A DNA stretch of 64,000 bases from Saxidomus purpurata (GCA_022818135.1 JAFMSR010000012.1:9818486-9882485); one strand, 5' to 3'. Positions 36,093 through 47,085 are shown, counted from the stretch's first letter. Numbers and translations: made by a program. Notes: generated by a model from the sequence alone, not told the origin.

Positions 36093-36848
36093 CTGAAAGA
36101 GCAATAAAATCAAAATTACCTAGTTGTACACAAACAAAAGGTCAATGAGGAGGTTATTTCCTAATATATAAGAGATGAATACTTACAATACTTACAATTC
36201 ATGAAAGCCATCATTATAATTAGTACAATGTTTATTTTCTTTTATTAAGTTTGTGATTTTCTTGAGCACTTATACATGTAGTGTTTACTAATAGACGAAT
36301 ATATTCAAACTACGGACACTTGAAAAAAAAAAACAACCGCATGTCAGTTTATACATTTTACGTCAATTTCCATAAACTATGCTTAGATGTCAAATTGAAA
36401 GTACAATTTAACAAGAAACGAAAACGAAATTATATATATCTTATCCTATTTATACCTACATGTATGACTTGTAGGAATAATTTTAAACTCTGTGAAAGCC
36501 TATGCCCAAATTCGTTCCCATTTGGTCCGTTCGTTAACTATCCTTATTAATCTTTATTTGAGAATCTTTAGAAAAAAATCTAACTGCTAAATATATGATT
36601 ATATATTTGTACATATATAATAACATCTATGTTTCTATCAATGAAATCACGAGCTGTTGTAGAAGTATAAATACGCCTCGTATCGTAAATTAATTGCCAC
36701 ACTTAGAACAAAAAGCTTTGTTTCTAACTGAATCCAAAATTGTTAAGTCTAACTAGAAATTTTATTAATAATTCAAAGACAATTTTAATACTGATAATTA
36801 CATTAATATGCAGTTAAGTTCTTAAATTTGACGAATAAAAAGACTTAC

Positions 36849-37174
36849 CTATTTCCTTGTTGTTCTAACATATCCATGTTGTCTTTTATCTCGGTCTCTG
36901 ACTTCTGATTTGAATAATTGTACAACCACCCTTCTTTTCGACAGACATAATATAACATTTCAGAAATAAAACCACACAAAAGGATCCCTCGAAGCAATGT
37001 TGCCAGCATTTCAAACAGACAATTAACAAGTCTGTAAAGCATGAAACTCACTGCAAAAAGTTCCGGAAGTGGCATATGTAACCACATTTCAAAGTCCACA
37101 ACATAGTCAGCGAAAATGCCAGTGAAAATCATTCTTATTGCCGCTTGTATTTTATTACTAGTGTATCTTACCAT
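36849..37174 (-). CDS. Small hydrophobic protein, first coding exon (copy B)
   Basis: The ATG at 37174 opens about 109 codons up to an ideal donor (AATAG/gtaagt at 36849/36848). With the 36059-36092 exon it makes a protein of about 119 residues. Residues 1-37 are mixed and end 'DFEMWLHMPLPE'. Residues 38-75 are strongly hydrophobic ('LFAVSFMLYRLVNCLFEML', 'LLRGILLCGF'), enough for one long or two short membrane segments. The last 40 residues are charged ('KSETEIKDNMDML'). I do not recognise the family and propose no function. Conservation of the hydrophobic core, the donor and the downstream exon in the diverged A copy supports it as a gene. A shorter start at a later Met is possible. Confidence 0.55.
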
Positions 37175-37319
37175 TTGAAAAATTTAAGTTTTGTGAGTAC
37201 GCTTTTATCTGATAGAGTTTGAAACGTGGCTATCTTTCATTGAATAAGGATGCTACATTACTACAGTCTATAAATAAAAAGAAGTTAATGTGGCAAAAAA
37301 TTTTAAAACGCAATATAAT

Positions 37320-38580
37320 TTTCGGTGAAAAGGCTTTGTCATGTTAACATATGAACACCAAATAAAAACTAGGGCCGTCGATTGTAACATATATAATAAA
37401 AAAATATAGACAAAAAACCCAAATGTTTCTATAAATTGACATTAACAAAATCCAGCCAATATGACTTGTAGTTATTTTAAAATCTAATATTTTTAAAAAT
37501 ATCCTGAAGGTGAGGCTATTTTTATACAGGAAAAAATGCATAAAAGGCAAACTTTGGAAAAACAGGCAGAAAGTCCAATCGCCTAGGAAGGTACGACCAT
37601 GGAAATTCCAATCTATTTTTAGAAGAACAATGTGTGATTTGCGGGCGGGAAAAAAACAACATGTCAAACCATGGACCAGCCCCAAGTCATGACCTATGGC
37701 CCAACATTTTGTCAACAGCAGTATTTGTATAGTTTCTGTAGCTATTTCATTATATCACTTGGTGTTAAACATTTCAGTTGTGTTAATATACACATGCCAA
37801 CACAATATCAAGGCTTTGATTCATACATACAGCCGCAGTGCATGGAAATATGCAATGTGGAATTTCACTCAAAACACTTTCAATTCAAGTTACGACTTAA
37901 GTAAATGTTGACATTTTGTTAATATTTTTATTTCTAAAAGACATTAACATGGAAATAATTTCAAAATTAAGACTCAGTAGTCATGTGCATCATGTGTGGA
38001 ACATCAGCAATTTGAAGTAAGCGATGGTATTCAAAGATATAATTCAGTGCAGGACATTGATCTGTACACCGATTTAGTATAATTGTTTCACTTTTCTATA
38101 ATGAAAAGCCATTTATGGGATTTTCCTGCACTACTGAATTGTCCTCTTGTTGAAAAACTAAAATACAGTTCAAGGGAGGTAACGTTATCTGCATTTGTAA
38201 TGACTATGGACTGTATTATGAGCCATGATATTGATTGACTAGGGTAAAGTAAGCCCAAACTTGTGAATTAACTTGGTAGAATGTGTTTTCTTGTACATGT
38301 ATTGAAGTTGTCATGAGGTGTTTCATCCCTTTGACAGCAGATTATAGTATTTTGCAAGTTTTGTTTTTGCATTCCACATTTTCTTTGTATTTAACCGAGG
38401 GAATAGGATGCTTGTTTGGATAGATGAACTATGTGCCTACACTTAAACTCTTGTTAAGCCGCAAAACCTATGTTAATAAAATCATTTCGTCATAGATATA
38501 CATTGATGGACCTGTTATCGGCATTGTATTTCTGAATAATGGAGGCAAATATTTAGTTTGTCTGTTGCAATTACACTCAT
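37320..38580. other. No convincing gene
   Basis: Opposed frames (123 codons minus at 37715-37344, 60 codons plus at 37510) lack motifs, splice partners or a match elsewhere. 37400-37530 repeats the 'gacaaaa-cccaaa-gtttctataaat' and 'ggtgaggc-atttttata' phrases of 18300-18440, so part is dispersed repeat. Confidence 0.4.
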
Positions 38581-38584
38581 TTTT

Positions 38585-38995
38585 GTGCCGCCTTTTTTGA
38601 GAAAGGGCGATACATATTGATCTCTTTGTCCGTCCGACCGTCCGTTCGTCTGTCACAAAAATTTAACATTGGCTATTACTTTGCCATTTCTTAAGATTTC
38701 TGTCAAATTGTAATTCTGATGACATTAGAATCGTGATGCAGCTAAATTATGTAGGTCAAGGTCATATTTGACAGAGGTATGCCCCTTTTTGTACTTAGTT
38801 GTGTCGCGAAAACTTAACGTTGGCTATAAATTTGCCATTTCTTAAGATTTCTTCATCAAACTATCAAATTGCATTGCTTCTGACAAAAGAGTCATGATGC
38901 CGCTAAATTGTGTAGGTTAAGGTCATATTTGTCAGAGTTACTAAGATTTTGTCACGCAATTATTGGTTATTCAAACCAAGTATAGAGGGCGACAC
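38585..38995 (+). repeat. Degenerate bivalve-type repeat, about two units of 190 bp
   Basis: 'tgccatttcttaagatttct' occurs twice, each time followed by a 'gatgc-gctaaatt-tgtaggt' and 'aaggtcatatttg' block. A 'ccgtccgaccgtccgttcgt' run precedes them and 'gagggcgacacaagtgttct' follows. No coding frame. Confidence 0.65.
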
Positions 38996-38999
38996 AAGT

Positions 39000-39560
39000 G
39001 TTCTACTGAACAGCCACCTACTTATTCACAATATTAAATATTAACCGATCTTTACTCTCTTCTAGGTGCAGTTAGTGATGTAAGTGATACAGTGAATCGC
39101 AAATAATAAGGAACATATTCTTTAGCTGTTTCTGACTGACTGCGACACATTGGTACTAATAACAATTATACTTGGAGCGGTCTTATAAATAACAGCTCAC
39201 TGTCGTGTCAGGGACACTAGGTACTTGTGTTTAATAAGTACTGATATAACTGGACTTGGGCTAATCATCTAGGCTTGGGCTATTAAGACGCCCCCAGTTC
39301 TTTCTTGCTGAGATTACACCACCTGTCATGGGTAGTCTTTAGTGGTTTTGATGAGGCCTTTTAAGGAATGTAACGATATAAAATATGTTCAATCTATGAA
39401 TATGAAATATGAAAAGGCTAAAACACACGAAAATAAAGTTGGGGAATGAGGGTGGGAGAGACAGTACAAATGTATGTAGGAGTAAGGATTGTAACATCTC
39501 AGTATGTCCTTACATCTTTGAATGGTATTCATAAAGCTTGGATCAAAACAACATGCATAA
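39000..39560. other. No recognisable gene
   Basis: Ordinary AT-rich sequence without exon signals that join. Confidence 0.4.
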
Positions 39561-39564
39561 CTAA

Positions 39565-39745
39565 GAGGGGCGGTGGTGTAAAGGTTAGGGAGTCTGAAGC
39601 TCATACCGGAAGTTGCAGGTTCGAGCCTCACTTGGGTCACGACCGTACCTCCTCATATGACACTAGTACTGGGTTTTTTAGGAAGCAGACTCGAAAGTGA
39701 CTCGATAAGCTACAAGCTTTCTTCACAATCGAGCTAAAAAAAAAT
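39565..39745 (+). repeat. tRNA-derived SINE, copy 1
   Basis: The head 'ggtggtgtaaaggttaggga' and B box 'ggttcgagcc' are followed by a body 'acctcctcatatgacac', 'ggaagcagactcgaaagtga' and 'aagctttcttcacaatcgag', then an A-rich end. Same order and sequence as 43497-43690. Confidence 0.75.
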
Positions 39746-40166
39746 AATATAAACTAAGAAATTTGCCTGGGAATAACATATTTAAGACCATATAGTCATA
39801 TAAAAATGTTCCAGTATGAATTCCTGTCACGTTTACCTGTAGATTTGAAATGAAACGCTACCAAATAATAAAACGTTTGAACATACATTGTAGCGATGCC
39901 GCAAAGCCAGCATTTTAAATCGATTTCTGCAAATTCCTGCTTAGATTTTTACTTCTATTGTTGATTCTAGACTTAAGTTTTATATTTATGTATAAGTAGG
40001 TCATTTTGGAAAATTTAATTTTTATCAACGACAACTGAAAGCGAGCAGCTTTAAGTCTTATTATATAAGACCAATATTAAAACTTATTGAATACCCCTCG
40101 TAATATATATTTAAAAAATAATTAAAAAAAACAGAAGTAACCAAGTAAACTTCAGATCATCAATCT

Positions 40167-40484
40167 ATTACGTGTGTACATTCACCGACTTTAAGTAGTT
40201 CATATATCGTCTGGGAGAAAGATTCATTAAGAACACGCGGCAATTGCACTGTACAGCTCTTGGTTGGCTCTGATAAACCCAGAAAGGCCTTGCCTTTGAC
40301 GTGATGGCCTAAACGCTGTTGCTTTGCACGGTCCATAAGCGAACAGATGGATTGGACCGTAGAGCTCCACCGAACTTTGGAGATGGATTTAGCCGTGGAA
40401 CGCGAATTTCCTGTAGCGAAAGACCTGGTTATGATGCTGGACCTTGCAGTTTAACTGGGCCGACCTGCTCTGCTTCTGTGGGCT
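40167..40484 (-). other. GC-rich island with a 97-codon open stretch
   Basis: Composition rises sharply against the AT-rich flanks between 40220 and 40500. On the minus strand one frame is open for about 97 codons, including 'STAKSISKVRWSSTVQSICS' and 'MDRAKQQRLGHHVKGKAFLG', ending in a stop near 40167. It has no good splice sites and I do not recognise it. It could be a coding relic of a transposon or an exon; the plus strand has shorter open stretches. Confidence 0.25.
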
Positions 40485-40799
40485 AGCGTACAGATAGTCT
40501 CGAATAGTTTATAGACCTTAGTAACTACTTGTTATAGCCACATTCATTAGAACATAATCTTTCAGTAAGTATTGGTGTAATACCATATGGTTTTGGCGAG
40601 CATAAACAAGACATGTACGTCCTTGCCTAATTTTTAAATTATTTTCCTTTGTTACATTTTCTTGATTTTTCTTGTCCGGAGCATAACTCAAAAAGTGATG
40701 AAGGGAATTACTTGAAACTGAATAAAGTGATAGTCTAAGAGCACAATAATGGGAAGTATATGCCCACGAACCATAACTCTACCTCGACTAATTAAACCC

Positions 40800-40860
40800 G
40801 GTCAAATACTAATATTTTATTTTAATCTATAGGGGGGGCGGGGGCGGGAATGTTACAGTT
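40800..40860 (+). repeat. Guanine-rich tract
   Basis: 'gggggggcgggggcggga' sits near 40831-40850, a potential G-quadruplex. Confidence 0.6.
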
Positions 40861-41282
40861 TTAACACAAGTTTTTTACAGCAGAAAAGAATGGGTAATGC
40901 TAGTGAAAACGTTTTTTTACAACATGGTGTTTATTGCAATGAAATCCATATCCTTCAAATAACAGAGATCAGAATAAGTGTCAAACCTCATTTTTGGGAA
41001 AGCATGTTTATAAACTAGTTTGAATATCAAAGGAAATATGTTTCAATAAGCTATTGAGCTTTCTCCGTTATTGAACTAAAATAAATTCGTATAAACTAAA
41101 CAGTTTTCGCTTGATTTACTGTGCCATAAACAACTTGAACAACCGACGATAAGTAAGCAAATGCAAGTGTTATTCTTTGAGAAAATGTTAATACATACAT
41201 GATATTGATTTTTATACTTTAAGTGAACTCGTATAGCATGAAACCAGCATGCATTACAAGGCAATTTGAAAAAGTAAATGAA

Positions 41283-41490
41283 CACTTTCGCCTCAGGTTA
41301 AGAGCATCTCGGGTTCGATCCCCGTCTGAGCGATGTAGCAGTAGTGTACTTATGCAAGACAATATTTTCGAATTTCCTCTCACTTTCTCTCATCGAGGTT
41401 GATTCCATCTGAAGTGACTCTCGAGAGTAATTAATACAATTTGTAAGAACTTGTTTCGCTATCGAGAATAGATAAATAATAATAAATAAA
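41283..41490 (+). repeat. tRNA-derived SINE, related type
   Basis: B box 'gggttcgatcc' near 41310, then a body containing 'agtgactctcgagagtaat' and 'aagaacttgtttcgctatcg', similar in order to the body of the 39565 and 43497 SINEs, ending in 'aataataaataaa'. The A-box half is diverged. Confidence 0.6.
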
Positions 41491-41552
41491 AATTAGAGAC
41501 AAAATGGTTTTCAACATAGTTATGTGATCCAGAATGATAATTTCTGTCATGA

Positions 41553-41656
41553 GCACGAGGTTCAGATCGAAATATCCGTCACCGAGGGTAACTGTTTTGG
41601 CGGAAACAGTTACCCGAGGTGACGGATATTTCCATCTGAGCCAAGTGTCTCATGAT
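41553..41656. mobile_element. 104-bp foldback element
   Basis: 'tcatgagcac' through 'ggttcagatcgaaatatccg' and 'gggtaactgtttt' is mirrored by 'aaacagttaccc' through 'cggatatttccatctgagcc' and 'tgtctcatga'. Spacer under 10 bp; arms about 48 bp with few mismatches. Confidence 0.85.
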
Positions 41657-41659
41657 GGA

Positions 41660-42585
41660 AACTTTTTCTTGCATGCCGTCTTGCACTTTAAAGTAGATTT
41701 CTAAATGCAAAATTATCAAAATGATGAATTATCATGAAAACAAACGATTTTCCGACGTTGTTTTTTGAAAATGACGTCACAATGTTTATAACGTTACGTC
41801 ATAAGTGATTCACGAGAGTCGTCTGGCATAGGAGGGGTGCCAGACCGGTTTTTCCGGCATGGGCAAAATCACCGGAAATGCCGATCCGATATGCAAGTAT
41901 TCCGGTTTTGCTCGAGTCGTGTGTCGGATCATACGAGTGCTAAACGAAAGGCAGTCCGGCTTCTGGGTCATATTTCTGTGTTAATCACCTTTTCGGTACA
42001 TGCCCCAACTTCTGCTCTTAATTTCAAAATGCATTTAAGCATAAAATAAAATGCAAGCTCTGATTAGCGCAAAATATGTGTTGTATGCGACTTCACTTAA
42101 TTGTTTATTATAACAAGACGCAACGATCCGATTATTAGCAACGTTATAAACGTCGTGGACATGCAAGAATTTTCTATGGACCAACGAGAAACACCCTTAC
42201 AACACAATTGCCAAGTCTGGTAGTGTGGTGATACTGAGCTAGCAACATTTTGATTTGTGTATATTTAACGCTGTATATTCCACGTGGAAATGTTCCAATG
42301 CTACTCACTTGCTGCTATGCATTTCCCTCACTATTCGGCGGCGTAAATGTATGTTTTTCGTTGAATTTTTTCGCCCTTTATATTTGCCCCGTGAATCTCG
42401 CAGTATTAATTTCCTCCCTGTACATTTGTCGCAGTGCATGTAGCAGTGGCATCTTCCATCTCCTGTTATGCTAAGCTATAACATTACCGCATTTCAACGC
42501 GCCTTATTAATTCCCTTCACTTTCTACCTGTCCCTGCACATTTTGCAAAACTATCTGGCTTCATTATTCATTTTCCGCTGCGCTG
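41660..42585. other. No convincing gene
   Basis: Includes short chance frames. From about 42290 the sequence begins to show the 'cat-tgtcgc-gtac' phrases of the following minisatellite in very degenerate form. Confidence 0.4.
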
Positions 42586-42589
42586 TAAG

Positions 42590-42995
42590 GAGAAGAAATC
42601 TTTCCTTCCTTTTCATATGTCGCTGTACATTTCAAATTTGCATCTTTCCTCTTTGTGTTACTGTACACTATATACATTTGCCGCTATTCATCCTGCAGTA
42701 TTTTCTTTCCCCACTATACATTTGCCGCTGTACAAGATGTGTAAGATGAAAATCTTCCCTTTTTATACATTTGTCGCTGTGCATTTTACAGTAAATACGT
42801 TTTGCTGTAAGATCCCTCTCTATACATTTGTCGCTGTACATTTCGCCGTAAAATCTTCCCTCTTTATACATTTCGCCGTAAAATCTCCCAACTTTATATA
42901 TTTGTCGCTATACATTTCGCCATAAAATCTCCCAACTTTATATATTTGTCGCTGTACATTTTCCCGTAAAATCTTCCCTCACTATACATTTGTTG
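42590..42995 (+). repeat. Degenerate minisatellite, about 42-45 bp unit
   Basis: The unit is approximately 'tatacatttgtcgctgtac' + 'atttcgccgtaaaatcttcc' + 'ctc'. About eight units are visible; several are shortened and the best preserved lie between 42760 and 42990. It ends about 10 bp downstream of the stop codon of the minus-strand methyltransferase, so the 3' untranslated region would run into it. Confidence 0.85.
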
Positions 42996-43004
42996 AAAAA
43001 AATT

Positions 43005-43431
43005 TCACAGGTCGTTCCGTCGCCAGTTTTCGTATACATGCTTATACTGAAATGTTGGCCTGTGTGTACGCGATAAGATTTCCTGCACTGTGCAATAGCG
43101 TTCTTTAGTATTCACTAATTCTTTTTGTAAATGTTGAAGTGGTTCAGCTGATTTAAACTGAATATTTTTGAAGTACTTTACTAAACCAGATTCCAAAACA
43201 TTTTCTAATACATCCAATTCGCATCCTCTGCAGTTCATCATTAGTAGATCTATATCAAACTTGCCAACACGAATAGTTGAGAAAAACTCCGTAGCATTTT
43301 TTACGTGAATAGTCGCGTTCCGGACAGTTGTATTTCGGAGAGTTTCTGTATTTCCGTCTGGAGTGTTACCGTTAATATTGATACTGACAAATCCATTTGA
43401 TTTACCAAGTCCTAAAGTCAAAACCGTGACT
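43005..43431 (-). CDS. FkbM-family methyltransferase-like protein, last exon
   Basis: Third visible exon of the gene; it follows the acceptor 'ctatttcag' and ends with TGA at 43005-43007. The 142 residues contain 'VTVLTLGLGKSNGFVSINI', then 'FDIDLLMMNCRGCELDVLEN' and 'LVKYFKNIQFKSAE', and close with 'RYCTVQEILSRTHRPTFQYK' and 'ENWRRNDL'. The D-x-L-x-x-N-C-x-G-C-E core corresponds to the conserved acidic/cysteine motif of FkbM methyltransferases, S-adenosylmethionine-dependent O-methyltransferase relatives, and the tail is typical of the short animal versions. The arginine in 'NCRGCE' replaces the commoner glutamate. The substrate is unknown. Confidence 0.88.
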
Positions 43432-43496
43432 CTGAAATAGTTAAAATGCACATGTAAGATTAAAAAAAGATAAACTCAACAGAAAGATGTGTTATT

Positions 43497-43690
43497 TTGG
43501 AGCGATGATGTAGAGGTTAAGTCGGGTGATGCTCATACAGGTGGTTGCGGGTTCGAACCCTAATTAGATTACGACCATACATGTACCTCCTTGTATGACA
43601 TCAGTAGTGGTTTTTCCAGGAAGCGCACTCGCGAGTTACCCAATAAGCTTCTAGTTTTCTTCAAAATCGAGCTAGAATACATTCTTATAT
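43497..43690 (+). repeat. tRNA-derived SINE, copy 2
   Basis: 'agcgatgatgtagaggttaa', 'gggttcgaaccctaa', 'acctccttgtatgacatc', 'ccaggaagcgcactcgcgag' and 'cttcaaaatcgagctagaa' follow the order of 39565-39745. It lies in the intron before the last methyltransferase exon, opposite in strand to the gene. Confidence 0.75.
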
Positions 43691-43847
43691 ACTTTTTCCG
43701 CAAGCACCAAGTATAAAGACGGACTTCGTACTAAATGCCACAAGCGGGTTTCCGTAGAATTTGTACCTTGAATATGACGAACGGTTTAGTTCTACCAGTC
43801 GAAAATCAAAGGACTGAAAGTGCTGGAGGATCGATTGTCTCTGAACA

Positions 43848-43922
43848 ACACAGTCTGTACAGATACATGTGTAAATATCAGAACAACACAGATTGTACAC
43901 ATCACATGTGTAAATATCAGGA
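43848..43922 (+). repeat. 37-bp tandem pair
   Basis: 'aacacagtctgtacagatac' + 'atgtgtaaatatcag' recurs directly as 'aacacagattgtacacatca' + 'catgtgtaaatatcag'. Confidence 0.8.
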
Positions 43923-44199
43923 CACCCTTGCACGAGTAAAGTTATAAACTGGAGATACAACTGTCCACAAATTTTGACCTTTAACCATTTGTGTAAACTT
44001 TACTTTTGAGATAGGAACCCATGTGCTTACATTTTGCATTCAGTGACTATGTTCAACTACCCTATGAAGTATTAAGCTGTGAATGGTAACTGAGAAATGG
44101 ATTTTGACAAAACTGAACTGAAAATTCATAGTTTGAACAACTTTTAATGTCATGCAAAAGTTATGGGATATGCCCATAGGGTTGATTGTATTGTGCCAA

Positions 44200-44460
44200 T
44201 TCATTGATTCGGATTTAACGTCGCACTCAACAGCTAAGGTCATATTGCAACGTCCAGCTTTCATGGAGGAGGAAGACAATGGGTGCCAATTTTGGCATTA
44301 TTTCAGTCACGAGCGGGCACCTGGGTAGAACCTAGATATGTCCCAGACATAAAAGAATTTGACCCAAGTAGGGCACGAACCTACAGCGGTGAGGGACAAG
44401 TAAACATCAGTCAGTGACCTCAACCACTCGGCAACAGATGCCATTGTTTGATGCCAAGCA
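44200..44460 (-). repeat. tRNA-derived SINE, minus strand, Leu/Ser-like head
   Basis: The minus strand reads 'gttgccgagtggttgaggtc' (A box of a class II tRNA type), then 'gtaggttcgtgccc' (B box), a body with 'gaaataatgccaaaattgg', and a tail 'gtgcgacgttaaat', the usual end of bivalve SINEs of this kind. It lies inside the methyltransferase intron on the same strand as the gene. Confidence 0.7.
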
Positions 44461-44537
44461 ATTGTCTGAAGTTTCAAGGCTTTAATGGTTACCGAGAAAG
44501 TGAATTTTAAGAAAGCTTAACCAGATTCAAGACGACA

Positions 44538-44850
44538 GTGCCGACTGACGTCAAGAAGGTTATGACAATGGCTCTTCTGTTTTTCAAAGAAAAGCTAAAA
44601 TTTGATAAATCAATCTTTTGTTATAAATTGATTCAGTATATACCTATTGTAGAACAATTACTTGCAGCTTACATTAACAGTCCCCGTGAGTGGTTCCAAA
44701 ATACTGCGAATTGCAATATACCGGGTCTATTGCGCATACCTAGTCATTACCAGCCTTTCTACCATACTGTTTTAAATTTTCATAACTTGTATAAAACAAC
44801 AACTGAATGTTTTAATAGCAGGCTATTATCTTTCATATTTAACATATACT
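44538..44850 (+). pseudogene. L1-like LINE fragment
   Basis: One 104-codon frame reads 'DKSIFCYKLIQYIPIVEQLL', 'AAYINSPREWF', 'IPGLLRIPSHYQPFYHTVLN' and 'ECFNSRLLSFIFNI'. The 'iP-x-FY-x-x-vL' and 'N...L..fi-N' spacing resembles the region after the reverse transcriptase in the L1-like relic at 24530-26260 ('IPEFYTNCLQNW', 'LNYYLFGNNII'). Catalytic parts are absent. The match is at motif level only. Confidence 0.5.
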
Positions 44851-45475
44851 AGACTCTAGCAGTATTTCGTAACAAGTAATAATGATGATGATTATGATGA
44901 TTATTATGTTCCTATATAATAAATGTATGTATGAATGTACACACCAAAATTTAGTGTAGCAAAAGAATCGTGGTAAAGTTTAGTTTAAACAATATTTATT
45001 CTCGAAAATACATAGTATATATACATACATAGTACAAAGGTGTAACAATATAATTCATTTTCCTACTTTGGTAAAGTTTGAAAGTTTTTGTTACAATTTA
45101 TATTGAGTTAATATTTGTTCTTTGTAAATGACAGCATAATCCAGAGAAATGAATTTGATTTTCCCTTTAGATTATTGCTTTTGTCTATATTTAAAAATCG
45201 TAGTTAAGACATGTAGATCTATGTGATTTCTTACAGTTATTCGTACCCAGGTACGAATCGACTTCGCCGAAATGCGGACATTTTCGTACCATTTTCGAAC
45301 CACGCATTTACATAAAAATACAACAATTACAACGTGTTTAAAGCATAAAAATATGTTGTCATATTTCAAAATGTCATCTACAAGTGCCTCTGTAAAGTTA
45401 ATATGCTGATAAGTTTCAGTTTTATACCTTAACGCATGAAGACGTATTTTAGACTAGTTTTTCGGAAAATCTTTA

Positions 45476-45707
45476 GAGACACTAAATGACAACTAGTCAG
45501 GCCGAGCACTTTTGATGATAGCGGCGTTGGCAAGTTACAAAAAAATCGTTGTTTTTTTATGTTGAATTCCGAGTTTTGTAATTTTAAAATTCAAGAGTAC
45601 CTAGTGGTTCGATAACGTATTACGATGTTCCGATAGTTTATGATCACAAACACAACATCGGATATAAGACACATTATTCGGCCTGACTAGGTGTCTTTTA
45701 GTGTCTC
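45476..45707. mobile_element. 232-bp TIR element in the methyltransferase intron
   Basis: 'gagacactaaatgacaacta' + 'gtcaggccga' is mirrored by 'cggcctgactaggtgtctttt' read as two pieces, 'cggcctgactag' and 'gtgtcttttagtgtctc'. Arms are about 30 bp. Inside there is no coding frame. Confidence 0.85.
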
Positions 45708-46006
45708 CGGTCTGACTTAGAAAACTGTTCTGATCAAAACCGCGTAGGAAACTAGTTCTATATACAGAACAGATACCTCGTTGATTTTTTAGTAATTTTT
45801 AATCTTTTACATTTATTCATCAATATATCATAATGAAAACAGAATACAATGTAATGCATTACAATTCTTTTTATTTCATTGAATATATAGAACTACTTTT
45901 CGGTCGTATTCGACAAAAATTGTGTTAAGAGTTCGGCCGTAAGGGTCTGAAATACTCTGTTAACTTTGGATACGATTGAATAAATCCAATCGATCCAAAT
46001 ATTTAC

Positions 46007-46124
46007 CTTGAATTAGATTTGAATTTCTCCCGTAAAATAATAGCAAACTCGTCCACAGGTTCCAGTACAACAATTCTCGGATTGTACATGTTCACCATGG
46101 AAACTGTGTCCTCGTCATCGTAAC
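46007..46124 (-). CDS. FkbM-family methyltransferase-like protein, middle exon
   Basis: The 118-base exon lies between the acceptor 'ttgtag' (46130-46125) and donor 'gtaaat' (46006-46001). It encodes 'YDDEDTVSMVNMYNPRIVVL' followed by 'EPVDEFAIILREKFKSNS'. 'LEP' followed by an aromatic-rich helix is the second Rossmann strand of the methyltransferase fold, where the acidic residue binds the ribose of the cofactor. Both phases agree with the neighbouring exons: G/GT forms glycine at the 5' side and AG/A forms arginine at the 3' side. It is too short to be found as an open frame on its own. Confidence 0.85.
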
Positions 46125-46861
46125 CTACAATAATATGAATATACTATGGGTATATTTGTTTTGCAATACTGGTGTCAATGCGAATCATTTAACAAAACAA
46201 ACGTCAAGAACGGTGACCCGAGTGTACACTTTCCCACTCACAGTTTTGTGGAGAGTGAACAAGAACATGGGCGCCATTAAAAGCAAGCAAGCAGTAGTGC
46301 CCTTGGTATGACTCTTGCTGTGGTGCTTTAAAAACTTTTTTCAACTATTTTCATAGAGGAAGTAATGGAAAGTTAAAGCGGTGTGTCACTCTCATTGACA
46401 GAAGAAACAAATAAAAATGTCAAAATTGCTTCCATTTTGAAAATACAGAATATCGTTCCCGGCATTTGTTATCATTGTGGTAGAACACCTTCTACGCATG
46501 CGCACAATGAACACGACCGACACCAGCGTTTGCAAAACAAATTCACTCATAATACAACTGTGGCTTTAAGGATCCGAAGAATTAAGAATTTTCTAATAAT
46601 ATGAGAATATTTGTCGTTGTACATTTCTCAGTAAAATAGTCACATGATATTATATGAATTAACCATTTCATTTTTGTATATGACGACATATTCTGGCAAA
46701 TAAAAGGACTGTGTTATGTAAGCCACCGGGAGCCTGTGGTAGCATAAACCAGTCTAATCACTTATACGTAGGTTGATCTAAGTAATGATTTCCGAACAAA
46801 ACATGTATGACCAATAATTATGGCAATTCATTACAGTTAGATCCCTATCGGCACCTTTTAG

Positions 46862-47085
46862 AACACCCAAGAATAGCGACCCGCTGGTTAAAGATACAGA
46901 CTTGAAATCCCTAAACCACATACTAGTTATAAATCATTGGTTCGAGTCCTACTTTATGCAAGAAAGTGGCAGTTTCATACGAGGAGTCGGAGCCAGGCCT
47001 TTGCAAAGAATGAGGGTTAAGTTAACTAGCAACTTGTAAATTACCAGAAACGTGTTGAAACGGGCGTTAAAAATTAAGGAAAAAA
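46862..47085 (+). repeat. tRNA-derived SINE
   Basis: A-box-like 'gcgacccgctggttaaagat', B box 'ggttcgagtcc', and a tail with 'acgtgttgaaacgggcgtta' + 'aaaattaag', the common 3' motif of a bivalve SINE family. It sits in the intron between the first two visible methyltransferase exons. Confidence 0.7.

Larger units (their letters stand above)
31110..37310 (+). repeat. Segmental duplication, copy B (partner 16990-24480)
   Basis: Direct-orientation partner of copy A; matched stretches are listed there. Private changes here include the TIR element at 34373-34622, a GT-rich insertion at about 33853-33895 inside an otherwise conserved block, and absence of the 827-bp insertion. This copy keeps the better preserved small gene and the uninverted LINE. 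Confidence 0.8.

Noticed and set aside
37344..37715. 123-codon minus frame with hydrophobic stretches
   Set aside because: Low-complexity, aromatic-rich composition as expected from translated AT-rich DNA; no motif, no splice signals and an overlapping plus frame of similar quality.
46383..46604. Extra exon of the methyltransferase gene on the opposite strand
   Set aside because: The frame is on the plus strand within the intron and has no motif; the exons on the minus strand already join in phase without it.
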